Counted from the stretch's first letter, positions 1-14,145 are shown. The stretch is DNA of 64,000 nucleotides from Orientallactaga sibirica (GCA_036365145.1 JAEOAD010000035.1:1300001-1364000); one strand, 5' to 3'. Program-made: numbers and translations. The notes: a model not told the origin generated them from the sequence alone.

Positions 1-1310
1 TGTATGCCCTCTAGACCGGGCTATTTCACTGTGGTTACAAGACCAGAGCAGGGACCTGGGGGATGCCCTTCAGCACTCCTGAAAAGCAAGAACTAAAAAT
101 TCAGATTTGTGTTATCAGGCGGTTGACATATAAAGCTGTCTAAACAGTCCCAACAGCTAGCCCGGAGGAGGGCTCTTTGCTCAGATGGAAAGAGTAGAGC
201 TGAACAACTGTACTTAACCATCAAGCTTCTCTTGTAAATATTTGCAGACGCCCCTTCAGAGCTCAAAAGCTTAGGACAGGATCATTGGATGATTTGCTTA
301 GAAGAAGAAGAAACAAAATTGACCTCATGGTCCGAGGCAGCCATAAAAAAAGGAAGAGTATGTGTATGGGCAGAAGACCAGAGAGGGAGAAAAATGTACA
401 AAGTTTAATAAACACAAAAGGGAATAAAAATAAATCTGGAGGACAGTTATTTACAAACGTGATGGAGGGACAAGATGGAGGCCAGTGGGTATGAGAGATG
501 GGTGTTTGCGGAGGTAGAAAAAGCCCGAGGGGGCTCCGTGAAAAGAAAGAGCAGGGAAACGAAAGAGGAGATGTGTACCCTGGTTAAGGACAGGAAACAC
601 ACTAAACTAATCCACTCTTCCAGGACGCGCTTACAAAGGATGCTTGAAGCTTCTGCTGTCTAAGGCAGTGGATAAGCGAAGATGAATGTGGTCGGTCGGC
701 CTAGGGATGGTTATGGCCAAGAGAGAGTGCAAAGCCTGTCCCAAGCTCTACCCAGCTAGCTGGGCCTGGGCATCTGGCCTGCTTTTAGCCATGCTGGTTA
801 GGACAGGACCAGACTTTCCAGTCCCGGGAATGGGCGTATCCCAGCACAGAAGAAAAGATTTCTTCTTAGCAGATTACCCTTTTGAACTGCTGTGCCGGGG
901 GGAGGGGACTCTAAACACCCTCCAAACCTGCTACCAACCTAGGCCAGCCTGAAAACTGCCCACCATTTCACAGTGTGGGCAGTGAGCTAGCAACAGTGTG
1001 TGGATAAATACTTCATTTTCTCCAAAATCTGTATGGTTTGGATTTTGGGGGTTGGGGTGTTGCTTTTTGTTTCTGTTTTAGAGTTCGGGTTCACCAGCTA
1101 TAAAGCCTTATTTCACACTGCTCTTGACTTGGCATTCATTGTTTCTCCATGAGCCTGCATTCGGGAAGCTTCAAGGATATGACGAAAGTGACAAGGAAAA
1201 ACTTCCCAAGGCAAAAGCGCAGAGCTTCCACAATGAGGAAGTGTCCAGTGTCCCTAGGCTTGTTTTCCCTCAGTGTCATTGTCAGGGTATAGCTTTTCCA
1301 AGAAATCACA
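1..1310 (+). other. TGFB2 intron 1, sequence without recognised element
   Basis: This is the 3' part of intron 1. It has mixed, locally purine-rich unique sequence. I see no exon, SINE or LTR. The alternative 28-residue exon known between exons 1 and 2 in other mammals was looked for here and not recognised. Confidence 0.5.
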
Positions 1311-1318
1311 AAAGGTAT

Positions 1319-1398
1319 ATTATTTATTTATTTTTATTGACAACTTCCTTAATTGTAGACAATATCCCATGGTACTTCCCTCTCTCCCTCCCCCCACC
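1319..1398 (-). mobile_element. L1 3'-end tip (80 bp) with target-site duplication
   Basis: A T-rich start and the reverse complement of the L1 3' terminus (TTGACAACTTCCTTAATTGT) match the start of the longer antisense L1 pieces at 6573 and 10555. AAAGGTAT flanks both sides (1311-1318, 1399-1406), so this is a severely 5'-truncated insertion. Confidence 0.7.
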
Positions 1399-1686
1399 AA
1401 AGGTATTTATTTTTATTTTAAGATTGGCAAGATGGCCTGTTAGCCCATAAGAAGTTAGTATTGTCAATAACCACCTGCTTCATTTCCCGGACTTTCACTG
1501 ATGAGCAACTATACAAACAGGAGATATTTGGCAAACTCCTCATAAAAAGAGTTCCATCCTGAATATGTGGGGAGAAAGAAATCCCTGGCAACTTCAGTCT
1601 CTGCCATAAAGATTCATAAAATCCCACCGAGGCCAATGAAATTAACAAGCACAATGCAGAAACAAACAAAAAAAAATGTAGAGAAG

Positions 1687-1940
1687 GGCTGGAGAGATGG
1701 CTTAGCGGTTAAGGCACCTGCCTCCTAAGCCTAAGAACGCTGGTTCCAATCTCCAGCGGTTCCAATCTCCAGGTCCCACATTTAGCCAGATGCAAAGTGA
1801 CACAAGGGCGCAATGCCGCACTTGACCACAAGGGGGTGCATGCATCTGGATTTCATTCACAGCAGCTGAGAGGCTGCTGGCGTGCCCATCTCTGTCTTCC
1901 TCTCCCTCTCTCTCTGTCTCTGTCTGTCTCTCTCAAAAAA
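1687..1940 (+). mobile_element. tRNA-derived SINE, long subtype
   Basis: The head is GGCTGGAGAGATGGCTTAGC, followed by a body with AGCCAGATGCAAAGTGAC and a CT-rich end with poly(A). AAAAAAAATGTAGAGAA flanks it on both sides as target duplication. A 16-bp internal tandem duplication lies at 1742-1773. Confidence 0.9.
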
Positions 1941-2054
1941 AAAAAAAATGTAGAGAAATATACCTGTGAATGATTATGTTATGATGAAGCTCTGTCTTGA
2001 ACCAGAGGTATCAAGGATTCCAGTCTGGCTGTGACACTTTGGCATGGGGAAGCT

Positions 2055-3000
2055 GAGTTTTTAAATATAATTTTTTATTAATTAGTTTTTTTTCACATAA
2101 GTTTTAATATGTCTCCTCTCCTGGTCCCCATTTCTCTTTGGACTCTTAGGGTTATTGGCATTCACTGTGGAGTAATTAGGGTCTCTGTTTCTGGGGGGAC
2201 CTAAGTCTCAGGGTGCTTCTCCTTGCCTTGTGGTTCTTACAATCTACACCTCTTCTTCCTCAACAGTCTCTGAGCCTTGACAGGTGTGTTATCTGTCAGG
2301 GTTGACTTCTTATTTCTGCTATGATGTGTCTCGGGTAATTTGGTGTTTGATGATATTTTCCTGGATGTGGATGTGTTGGGCTAGCATTGCTACCTCTGCA
2401 ATTTCTTCTGCAGCCCAGCAGTTGTGGTGGAGGTGGCACACCTCCCTGCGAGTAGTTGGCTGTCTTTTCTTGTGTTCTTGGCATTTGGATCTTCCCAGTT
2501 TTCTCTGCCATCTGTAAAATAAAACAGTACTCTGACCAAGGGCGAGAGCCATTTTGATGAAGGGGGTATGCCTCGGAGCTTCAGAGACATTTTGATGAGG
2601 CTACCCGCTCCACTTGTACAGGGAACACTGGGGGATTCGCTCTGGGTACTGTGATTTTCTTGATTATGGGGTACTGACTTGCTTCACCATGCCAGTTATG
2701 AGTTTTTCACACTGAGCGGGCCTTATATGCAATTGAAGGGCAGTTGGTTACTCACAAAGGCTGTGTGCCACTATTGCACAAGTGTGTAGTTCTTGTCCAG
2801 CAGGCAGATTGCATAGCTTGCAGGGTCTACTGCTTGTTCACACTGTTGATGACCTTTGTCACCCAGCAGCTCCCATAGCACTTTCTAGAGCCCTAAGGGT
2901 TTGCCAGGGGAGGACTGGCTTTCTTCTTATTTCCCACATTATCTCTTGGCATTCTGAGATGGCATTCTGAGATGGTGTCAAGAAGATGAATTTGCAGGAG
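2055..3000 (-). mobile_element. Diverged antisense L1 3'-end sequence
   Basis: TTGGTTACTCACAAAGGCTG and TGCCACTATTGCAC are shared in order with the L1 antisense blocks at 7200 and 11200. The piece is old and broken; its edges are approximate. A 14-bp tandem duplication lies near 2953-2980. Confidence 0.6.
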
Positions 3001-5295
<2,295 letters not shown>

Positions 5296-5540
5296 GGGGC
5301 TGGAGAGATTGCTTAGTGGTTAAGGTGCTTGCCTGCAAAGCCAAAGGACTGAGGTTTGACTCTCCAGGACCTACATAAACCAGATGCACAAGGGGGCGCA
5401 AGCATCTGGAGTTTGTTTGCTGTAGCTGGAGGCTCTGGCGCACCCATTCTCTCTCTCTCTCTCTGTACCTGCCTATTTCTGTGTATCTCTCTCTCTCTCT
5501 CTTAAATAAATAAATAAAATATAATATTTTTTAAAAAGGA
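5296..5540 (+). mobile_element. tRNA-derived SINE, short subtype with AAATAAA tail
   Basis: The head GGGGCTGGAGAGATTGCTTA, AGATGCACAAGGGGGCGCAA in the body, a (CT)n tract and an AAATAAATAAAT tail mark the SINE. Flanks GATGTGTGGTCTT and GATGGGTGGTCTT form a 13-bp target duplication with one mismatch. Confidence 0.9.
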
Positions 5541-5684
5541 TGGGTGGTCTTGCGGAGAAGGAAAAGGTTGGAATCTCTATGTAAAAATATTATTTACTCT
5601 GCTTTCTAATTATTTGGAAACTTGGATAATTAAGATGAATATTTACTTGTATTATTTACAAAAAATGGGAGCATGTGGAAGGGA

Positions 5685-6040
5685 AGATGGCTCAGGTCTA
5701 TGCATGAGAGCCTGAGATCAATCCCTAGCACCTTCATAAAAGCTGATCATAGCTGCACATGCCTACAAGCCCAGCACTGAGGGCATAGAAACAGGAAGAT
5801 CGCTGGCTCCGTGGTCAGCCAATCTACCAAAAAGAGGATCTTCAGGGCCCATGAGAAGGGAAATAAGGGAAATAAGGTAGAAGGATGGTACAGGAGAAAA
5901 CCTAATATTTTTTTCTGTCCTCTGTATACATGCCATGGGACACATGCATTTCATCTGCACACACATGTGCATATCCCCCACATATACCCACTTGCATCCC
6001 ACACATACTACAGACAGACACCGAGAAGAAAGAAGATGTG
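5685..6040 (+). mobile_element. Diverged B4-like SINE
   Basis: AGATGGCTCAGG at the start, a middle with GCCCAGCACTGAGGG, and a CA-rich end with ACACATGTGCATATCCCCC resemble rodent B4-type composite SINEs. Boundaries are uncertain. Confidence 0.45.
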
Positions 6041-6093
6041 AAATTACCATTCATATCATGTATGAGCTTTTAAGAATAAATTTTAAACTTTTG

Positions 6094-6236
6094 GGCTGGG
6101 CTTGATGACACACGCCTCTATTCCCAGCACTTGGAAGGCAGAGGTAGGAAGATCACCATGGGTTCGAGGCCACCCTGAGACAACATAGTGAATTTCAGGT
6201 CAGCCTGGACTTGAAAAACCAAAAAAAAAAAAAAAA
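6094..6236 (+). mobile_element. B1-type (7SL-derived) SINE
   Basis: GGGCTGGGCTTGATGACACA, CCCAGCACTTGGAAGGCAGA and GGTCAGCCTGGACTTG are in B1 order, with a poly(A) end. Confidence 0.85.
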
Positions 6237-6296
6237 GTGAAAAACTTTTGGATAGTTGACACATATGCATATAAAAATAATGCTAACTTAAAATTT

Positions 6297-6568
6297 TTTT
6301 TAATTTTTTTATTATTTTATTTATTTTTGGAGAGAGACACAGAGAGAGACAGACAGAGAGGGAGAGGAAGACAGATAGAGATGGGCACGCCAGCAGTCTC
6401 TCAGCTGATGTGGAAGAAATCCAGATGCGTGCGCCCCCTTGTGGTCAAGTGAGGCATTATGCCCTTGCATCACTTTGCATCTGGCTAAACGTGGGACCTG
6501 GAGATTGGAACTGGGTTCTTAGGCTTAGCAGGCGGGTGCCTTAACCACTAAGCCATCTCTCCAGCCCT
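6297..6568 (-). mobile_element. tRNA-derived SINE, long subtype
   Basis: This is the reverse complement of the family head (TAAGCCATCTCTCCAGCCC) at the right end. GTGCGCCCCCTTGTGGTCAA and AGAGAGACAGACAGAGAGGG lie to the left. Confidence 0.9.
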
Positions 6569-6572
6569 TAAA

Positions 6573-7918
6573 AAAAATTATTGACAACTTTTATGGTTAT
6601 AGACAATAAACCATATTTCCCTCCCCCCTCATTCCCCTTCAGAACTCCACTCTCCATCATATCCCCCCCTCCATTAGTCCCTCTTTTAATTTGATGTCAT
6701 CATCTTTTTCTCCTATTATGAGGGTCTTGCAAAGGTATTGCTAGGCACTGCAAGGCCATGGATATTGAGGCCAATTTCTGTCTGGACAGTTGCATCATAA
6801 GGAGTCATACCCGTTCTTTGGCTCTTCCATTCTTTCCGCCCCCTCTTCTGCAAAGGACCCTGAGCCTTGGAGGATGTGACAGAGATGTTTCATTGCTGGA
6901 CACTCCCCCATCCCTTCTTCTCATCACTATGTTGCCTTTTGGGTCATCCCAGTGGTCATCGCCATCTGAAAAGAAAAGCTTCTCTAACCAGAAGTGAGAG
7001 TAGAATTAATATGTGAATATGAACATTAAGTGTAGTGCTTTCAGGGCAGTTTGGTTTGGTGGAAATAATATACACATTTAGCCAAATAAGAGCAGTCTTT
7101 ATACCCCTAAGGCTCATGACCTCCCCTGCCATAGACTTTTGATTAGGTTTTTCAATACCAGGCATGTATTCCTTCCCATAGAGAGGGCCTTCAGTCCAAT
7201 TAGGGAGCAATTGGTTACCCCAAGAGCAGACATGCCACTATTGCACCGGTTCAGTCATTGGGCCTGTCTGGCCAAACTTGAGGTTTCCAGTGTCCAGTGT
7301 TTTCACTGCTGATAATATCTGTCTCCCATACAGCTGTATGCAGTGCAGCTATTTCCAGCTTTCAGTTGGCTGGTCTATAGGGAGAAGGTTTTCTGCTCAG
7401 CACCAGCTTACTTTCTCAGTGACCTTGCCACTCAGGCAAGAGATGTCTTCAGCAATAGGGTCTTACTATCTGTTTCTCAAGGGAAACTGAGGGCCTTGGC
7501 AAAAGCCTTTAATGTTTTGGAGGCTACAGGGACCTCCTTGGCCAACAACTCACTGGAAGGTATCCCATCCCAGCACTGAAAATTTTCTAGTAACAATCTA
7601 TAGCTTCTGGGTGTGCCATTATTCAAAAAAGTAGTTTTACATAAGTCTTATTCAGACTATCTTGAATTTTGATTGACCCTCCCCCGACCTTCTTTTACAC
7701 ATTCTCTTCCCCTGGCCTGGCTTAGGCCATTCCCCTCCCTATAATCTGCTCTTCTACTTACATATATACAATACCATCCACTTAAGTCCTTCCCTCTCCT
7801 CCCTCCCTTATAGGCTTTTACCAGTTTACTGGCTTCTGCTACCAATTTTTGGTTCCAGTTTACACACAAGTCTATACATTTGTAGCTAGGACCCACATAT
7901 GAGAGAGAACATGTGACT
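6573..7918 (-). mobile_element. Antisense L1 3' UTR fragment
   Basis: TTATTGACAACTTTTATGG at the left is the L1 3' tip. AAGCTTCTCTAACCAGAAGT, GGCCAACAACTCACTGGAAG and ACCCACATATGAGAGAGAAC follow as in the copy at 10555-11720. Short open frames in it are not genes. Confidence 0.8.
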
Positions 7919-8144
7919 TTTAAATATTTTATTTTTATATATTGATTTATTTATTAGCAACAGAGAGAGGGAAAGGGAGAGAGGGAGAGTGAGAATGGGT
8001 GTGCCAGGGCCTTTAGCCACTGCCAATGAACTCCAGATGCGTGCACCCCTTTGTGCATCTGGCTTACATGGGGCTTGGAGAATTGAACCGGGGTCCTTAG
8101 GCTTTGCAGGCAAACGCCTTAACCGCTAAGCCATCTCTTCAGCC
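7919..8144 (-). mobile_element. tRNA-derived SINE, short subtype
   Basis: TATTTATTAGCAACAGAGAG opens it and AACCGCTAAGCCATCTCTTC closes it at the right end. It is followed at once by the left arm of an inverted repeat. Confidence 0.88.
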
Positions 8145-8167
8145 CTCAAGGACCCATTTTAAAAGTT
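8145..8167 (+). repeat. Left arm of a 21-23 bp inverted repeat
   Basis: CTCAAGGACCCATTTTAAAA and the next bases are the reverse complement of 8427-8447, apart from a 2-nt gap. Confidence 0.85.
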
Positions 8168-8177
8168 AGCATTATTG

Positions 8178-8426
8178 AGCTGGAGAGATGGCTTAGCGGT
8201 TAAGGTGCCTGCCTGCTAAGCCTAAGAACCTGGTTCCAATCTCCAGGTCCCATGTTTAGCCAGATGCAAAGTGACGCAAGGGCGCAATGCCACACTTGCC
8301 CACAAGAGGGCGCATGCATCTGGATTTCGTTCACAGCAGCTGAGAGACTGCTGGCGCGCCCATCTCTATCTGTCTCCCTCTCCCTGTCTGTCTCTCTCCA
8401 AAAATAAATAAAATAATTAAAAAAAA
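8178..8426 (+). mobile_element. tRNA-derived SINE, long subtype, between inverted-repeat arms
   Basis: The head AGCTGGAGAGATGGCTTAGC, CAAAGTGACGCAAGGGCGCA in the body and the A-rich tail mark a full SINE. It occupies most of the loop between the arms at 8145 and 8427. Confidence 0.88.
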
Positions 8427-8447
8427 AACTTAAAATGGGTCCTTGAG
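8427..8447 (-). repeat. Right arm of the inverted repeat
   Basis: AACTTAAAATGGGTCCTTGA plus G is the reverse complement of the arm at 8145-8167. Confidence 0.85.
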
Positions 8448-10540
8448 AACCGCTGCTTGAAGTCCTTTGCTCTGAACATGTCTAAGAGTGCACGAAGGGC
8501 AGCTGCCTGCAGGTGAGACCCTTGCCTGCGTGGTCCCTCCTGCCCGTGAAGTGTTAGAGCAGACCTATGCTCAACTCTGTGCTGAGCACCTCAGACAAAG
8601 TTCTTTCCTAGGATTCCACTATACTGTGATGATTAAAAGATCGGGTGCTCTTTCTACTCTGGCCCCTCTCCACTTTCCACAGGAAGATGTCAAACTGAGT
8701 GTCAGAGAGATTAAGTAACAGCACCAGGGCCACACAGGTAGGAAGTGGCAAACTTGGGACAGGAAATCAATCGTTGACTCCTCTGTGCTACGCCATTTGT
8801 GGCGAATCTTTCCTTTATATTTCCGTCAGTAAGAGTCAGAATAGAAGGAAAACAGGGAAAACTGGGTCATAAGGTGGAGTGATAGTTCCAAGTAAAGCTA
8901 AGACTGATGCTGTAAAAAGAAGTTGATTGAAGAAGATGAATGTGACCCAAATAAACATAGTTACGCCTCCGTTTTGTTTTTCAATTAAGACACTTCTTTT
9001 ACTGCACTGATGACAACAGCCTGGATAATTTCCCCCAAAGCTGCTTCAGGGTTGTGACTCCAGGTATCTTAGGTCTGCTGGACCAGTCAGCTGTTCTCTG
9101 GTCCCATGGTCTTACGCTCCCATGAGTTGCCTCTCCCAGCAGGCTTGGTGATGAGTCCTCTTCCTACCAGGAACCATCTCATTGCGAGATCTCCAGAAAG
9201 TAATGTGTCCCATGAGGCTGGTCATATAGAGGACTTTTGTGAGTTTTGGTGGATGTTTCCACAGCATTGAGTGCTCATGACACAAGCAACACTTGTGCGT
9301 GGATGAAAGTCTTTCAAACGGGAGAGGGCATGGTCATTGCCCTGAATATGGGAATAGTCCCAAAGGAGACAGTTCTAGCCCAAAAGGAAGAATAACAACT
9401 CCTAAGCCATGAGGAGCTCACCTAACTGCAGTCTCACTTTCTGACACAGCAGAGATCCAGGAAGTAAGCTAAAGAGATGCCAACACCCAGAAGATCAAAA
9501 AGCCCACGCAGAGCCGATTCATCAGAAAGACAGCTTTGGCCTTTGTTCATTTTGAATAGGAGGATCATGCCTTGGAGCATAAGTGAGAAACAGGGAATTA
9601 GATGGGGAGGATGACGAGAAGACATCCTCCGGACTTGAGATGTTTTTGCCAGTGCAACACAAATGCAATGCGGTTGGACCATTTGCCTGAGCCTGACCCT
9701 GTTCTAAGTTAACCGTATTGTATCTTCTCAGCTTCTGGCTCCCTGACTGTGAGTCCCACATTTCCCTTGTTGCTCCCCAACTTTCCACTTGCCTCTCCTG
9801 GGGGACTTTTGCAGCCTTTGCTTATAAATTCCCTTTCCTACTCCCAGCACTGAAGTAGCTGCTTGTGATGACAGCATTGAATTGCAACAGTGAAGCTACG
9901 TGATACGAAGCAAATCAAAAGCATGTAATAAGTTCCAGTGAGTTTTACATCTAAAAGTGCTGAAATGTTACTTTGAAAAATAAAAGCCTCGGTGCTTAGA
10001 TGAGAAGATCTTCAACTCTTCAGAAATCCAACTGTTCATAAGAACACCCGCCCCCCCCCCCCGATGGCTCAGGCTGCTCTGTGATATGCGTGTCCCCTGA
10101 CCTGCTCTTGAGAGCCAAGTTGGGTGACTGTGTCTCAGCTGAGTCATGCGTGGATGAGCTGTTAGGAGTCCAGAGGGTAGTGATCTAAGCACCAGGAGGG
10201 GTCGTATATGTGTGTACATGTGTACATATCTGTGTGGGAACTCGCATGGGTGTAGACCTTCCCTAAGCATGGAGTCACTCAGGAAGCTTCCACAGGGACT
10301 GCATGTGACTACCCTTATGGAGATTCTGGTTTTCCCTGGAAGAAAGACGACAGTTGCTTCTGTATCGATATTTTCAAAGGCCTGATCATGGCCATGTGGT
10401 CACCTCCTACTAAGGAATAGGATCTTTCCATTTGTAATTAGAAAGAATAGTTTTAAAGTGCACCCCAGAACTTTTAGGGTTATTCTGTGTCATAACGTGA
10501 CTTCAGATATGCTGTCTAGAATCAGAGCATAGCAGAGGCT
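8448..10540 (+). other. Intron 2, about 2.1 kb without recognised repeats
   Basis: I recognise no SINE, LTR or L1 here. A run of 12 C lies at 10051-10062. Such a repeat-poor stretch may hold conserved non-coding DNA, which cannot be tested from one sequence. Confidence 0.5.
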
Positions 10541-10544
10541 TTTT

Positions 10545-11720
10545 TTTTCTATTCTTTTAAAAAATTTTTATTTTTATTGGCAACTTCTTTAATTGTATAC
10601 ACTATTCCATATTATTTCCCTCTCTCCCCCCACTTTCCCCTTTGAAACTTCACTGTCCATCATATCCCCTCCCCCTCTCAATCAGTCTGTCTTTTCAGTT
10701 TGAAGTCATCATCTTTTCCTCCTATTATGATGGTCTTATGTAGGTAGTGTCAGGCACTGTGAGGTCATGGATATCCAGGTCGTTTTGTGTCTGGAGGAGC
10801 ACGTTGTAAGGAGTCTTACACTTCCTTTGGCTCTTACATTCTTTCCTCCCCTCTTCCGCAACGGACCCTGAGCCTTGGAAGGTGGGTTTGAGACGTTTCA
10901 GTGCTGAGCACTCCTCTGTCCCTTCTTCTCAGCACCTTGGTGTCTTCTGAATCATCCCAAGGTTGCCACCGTCTGAAAAGAGAAGCTTCTCTAACCAAAA
11001 GTGTGAGTAGCATTAATATATGGGTGTGGACATTAAGAGAAGTGCTTACTGGGTAGTTTGGTGAGCATAGAATATACATTTAGCGAGACTCCAGCAGACA
11101 TTACAGTCTTAGGACTCATGACTATCCCTGTCGTACGTTTTCAGTATCAGGGATGTGTTTCCTCCCATGGAGTGGGCCTCCAGTCCAATTAGAGAGCAGT
11201 TGGCTTCCCCCATAACAGACATGCCACTATTGCACCCGTTGGCTCATTTGACCTGGCTGGCCAAATTTAAAGCTTGCAGTGTTTACTGTTGAGTACCTTC
11301 ACTGGTGTTTTCTCTCTCCCATTGAACTGCATGCAGTGTGGCTTTTTCCAGCTTTCTGTCAGCTGGTCCTCATGGAGGAGGCTTTCAGCTCAGCTCCAGC
11401 AGGATTTCTCAGTGAACTTGCCACCCAAGTCTTCAGCAATAGGGTCTTACCATCTATTCCTGGTGGGAATCCAAGGGCCTCAGCAATGGCCTATAATGTT
11501 TTGGGGGTATCTGTGACCTCCTTGGCCAACAACTCACTGGAAGGTATCCCATCCCTGGCACTGAAAACTTTCTAGTAACAATCTATGGCTTCTGAGTGTT
11601 CCATTGTCCAGAAAAGTAGGTTTCCATATGACTTTTTTATATCCTCTTATATTTTGATTAGCCCTCCCTCCACTGTTCCTTTAATCAATCTCTTCCCCTG
11701 ACCTCACCCAGGCTTTTGTA
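10545..11720 (-). mobile_element. Antisense L1 3' UTR fragment, second copy
   Basis: It is collinear with 6573-7700: TATTGGCAACTTCTTTAATT, GAAGCTTCTCTAACCAAAAG, CAGACATGCCACTATTGCAC and GGCCAACAACTCACTGGAAG occur in the same order. Open frames within it are shadows. Confidence 0.8.
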
Positions 11721-11899
11721 AGACAGTGTTTCTGAGACTAGGCTCACAGTTTGTCTGGTCCCAGGCTGTGGAGGGCTGTTGGCCCTCAGTGACAGTCGCT
11801 GAGCTTCTATAGGAGACACACTTAGTTTGGTTACAATGTATACACTCGGGCACTCAATGTTCTCTCTCCCTTTCCTGCTTTCTAAGATGATCCGTTTTG

Positions 11900-12474
11900 A
11901 TTATTGTGGTTTGAATGTGAAAGGTCCCCCTTGGCGCATGTGTTTGAATGCTTAATCCCAAACTGGTGGCACTGTTTGGAAAGTCAGTGAAACTTTGAGG
12001 GGGTGGAGCCTTGCTGGAGGAAGTGGGTAACTTGGGGATGGGACTTGAGGTTTTGTAGCCTGGCTCCACTTCCTTTTTACTCTCCTTCGTGACCATGGAT
12101 ACAATGGGACCAGCCTTCTTCTCGCTTCTCCTGCCGTGTGATGACAAGCGTCGTCTCAGGCTGTAAGCCAAAATAAACCCTTTCTTTCTTTAAGCTGCTG
12201 CTGCTTCTCAGGTATTTGGTCACAGCTATAAGAAAGTAACTAAGGGCTGGAGAGATGGCTTAGCGGTTAAGGCACCTGCCTGCTAAGCCTAAGAACCCGG
12301 TTCCAATCTCCAGATCCCACGTTTAGCCAGATGCAAAGTGACGCAAGGGTGCAATGCCACACTTGACCACAAGGGGGCGCATGCATCTGGATTTCGTTCA
12401 CAGCAGCTGAGAGACTGCTGGCGTGCCCATTCTCTGTCTTCCTCTCTCTCCGTCTGTCTCTGTGTCTCTCTCCA

Positions 12475-12511
<37 letters not shown>

Positions 12512-12533
12512 GAAAAGAAAAAGAAACTAAGAC
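11900..12533 (+). mobile_element. MaLR-like solo LTR split by a SINE
   Basis: GTGGTTTGAATGTGAAAGGT at the left, GGTGGAGCCTTGCTGGAGGA in the middle, CCAAAATAAACCC (poly(A) signal) and GGTCACAGC...AAGTAACTAA at the right match the LTRs at 15395 and 58750. The last bases (ACTAAGAC) lie after the inserted SINE. No internal retroviral gene is present. Confidence 0.75.
12244..12524 (+). mobile_element. tRNA-derived SINE inserted in LTR, with (AAAAG)n tail
   Basis: GGGCTGGAGAGATGGCTTAG opens it. The poly(A) tail continues as AAAAG repeats (about 12490-12525). AACTAAG occurs on both sides as a short target duplication. Confidence 0.85.
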
Positions 12534-13550
12534 GTTGATGATAGGTGGTGCTATAAACTCTTAGTGTCATGTTCATGGCCCCTAAAGTAGCATAGACTGG
12601 AGAGATACGAGATACGAATGTGACTAAAATGTACTCCACCAATTGAGCGAGTATGACAGTGATTAAAAACACTTTTGATGAAGAGAAAGAGAATATGTGT
12701 GTGTATGAGAAAGAGAAAGAGAGAGTGAGAGAGAGAAACTTCCTGATAGAAATGATCTTGGTTTTGTTCTTATATTTGCATACCAAAGATGCCTTTATTG
12801 GGATTCACTCAGATAAAAGCCCGGTGCTGTAGGAATGCCTCCAAACTCACAACAGTCAATGAAGCTCGCCTGAATTTTGGTTAAGTTGCCACTGTCTTTA
12901 TGATTAAAATTATGATTGGGTTAATAAGGTACAGAGAGGGAAAATAAGAAGGGGGATCCTTTTCAAATTCTGAATGAGCAATGATAACTGCTCCCATGGG
13001 GTGGAATGCATCTTCCATTTTATAAGTCAAGAAGTGAAGTCTGGAGAAGCTAATGACTGATCTAAGAGTACCTATAACCTTGTAGGCTAAATGCTTAGTT
13101 ACCATCTGCTGACCTCATCAGAGATCTCAGGAATTTCCACTTTCTCATCAAATCACACCCTTTCCACACTTACTTCCTATGACCTCAACACCTCTAGGCC
13201 AATAGGACTCATGCTGGTATTTTATTTATCTACGAGATGAATTTCCAAAAAAAAAAAAAAAAAAAAAACTTTCCCACAATTTCTATTGCCTCAAACGAGA
13301 ACCATTTCACTTCACTGCACTGACGCTTTTTGCTTGAGTCAGAAATGCAATTAGGCCTTTGGCTGAGACAGTCTCTTGCTTTCCAGGTGTGACCAGCTGA
13401 ACTCACATGGCAGTTGGGCTCGCCTGCAAGGTCATGGACGCTTTTGTCCATGTGCTTAGTGGTTTACAGGCTGGCAGGAAGGCTGGGTTCCTGGACTGCC
13501 CTAGCCTCAGGTGTCACCATCGACTCTGCCCAGATGAGGTTCGAACCTTG
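12534..13550 (+). other. Intron 2, mostly unique
   Basis: A purine-rich GA tract lies at 12680-12740 and a run of about 20 A at 13247-13268. No other element is recognised. Confidence 0.5.
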
Positions 13551-13554
13551 AATT

Positions 13555-14145
13555 AGCTACTTTCCTTGTTGCTGTAGCAAAAATACCAGACAAAAGCAAC
13601 TTACAACAATAGGGGTTTGTTTTGGCTTCCTAGAGGGGAAGGCAGCGTGGAAAGATTGGCCTCAGCTATGGTGGCAGAAGTATGAGGCAGCTGGTCACAC
13701 TGTGGTCACATTTGGAAAGTAGAAAGAGATGAACACTGGTGCTCAGCTCACTTTCTTCTCTTCTTTTTAAAACAATTATTTTTATTTATTTTATTTTATC
13801 TATTTGAGAGAGGGAGAAAGAGGCAGATAAAGAGAGAGAATTGGCATGCCGGGGCCTCCAGCCCTACAAACGAACTCTAGGCGCATGTGCCACCTTGTGT
13901 ATCTAGCTTCCGTGGGTCCTGGGGAACTGAACCTGGGTCCTTTGGCTTTGCAGGTCAACATCTTAACTGCTAAGCCATCTCTCCAGCCCTCTTCTGTTCT
14001 TTGAGTTTCAGATCCTACACTCAGGGTGGTTCTTCCTTCCTTCCCCAGTTAAACCTCTTGGAAAACATCTGCATACACAGACCCAGAAGCGTGTCTCCTA
14101 GTGATTCCATCTCCTGTCAAGTTGACAATGGCGACTAACTATCAC
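13555..14145. mobile_element. Old unclassified rodent interspersed repeat, split by a SINE
   Basis: TTGTTGCTGTAGCAAAAATA to the left and ATCTCCTGTCAAGTTGACAA with ACTAACTATCACAG to the right look like the two ends of one older repeat that the SINE at 13768-13990 interrupts. I cannot name the family. Confidence 0.35.
13768..13990 (-). mobile_element. tRNA-derived SINE, short subtype
   Basis: The A-rich tail complement is at the left and ACTGCTAAGCCATCTCTCCA at the right. CTCTTCT-like flanks suggest a target duplication. Confidence 0.88.

Noticed and set aside
12289..12786. 165-codon minus-strand open frame
   Set aside because: It is formed by a SINE, its (AAAAG)n tail and GA-rich DNA.
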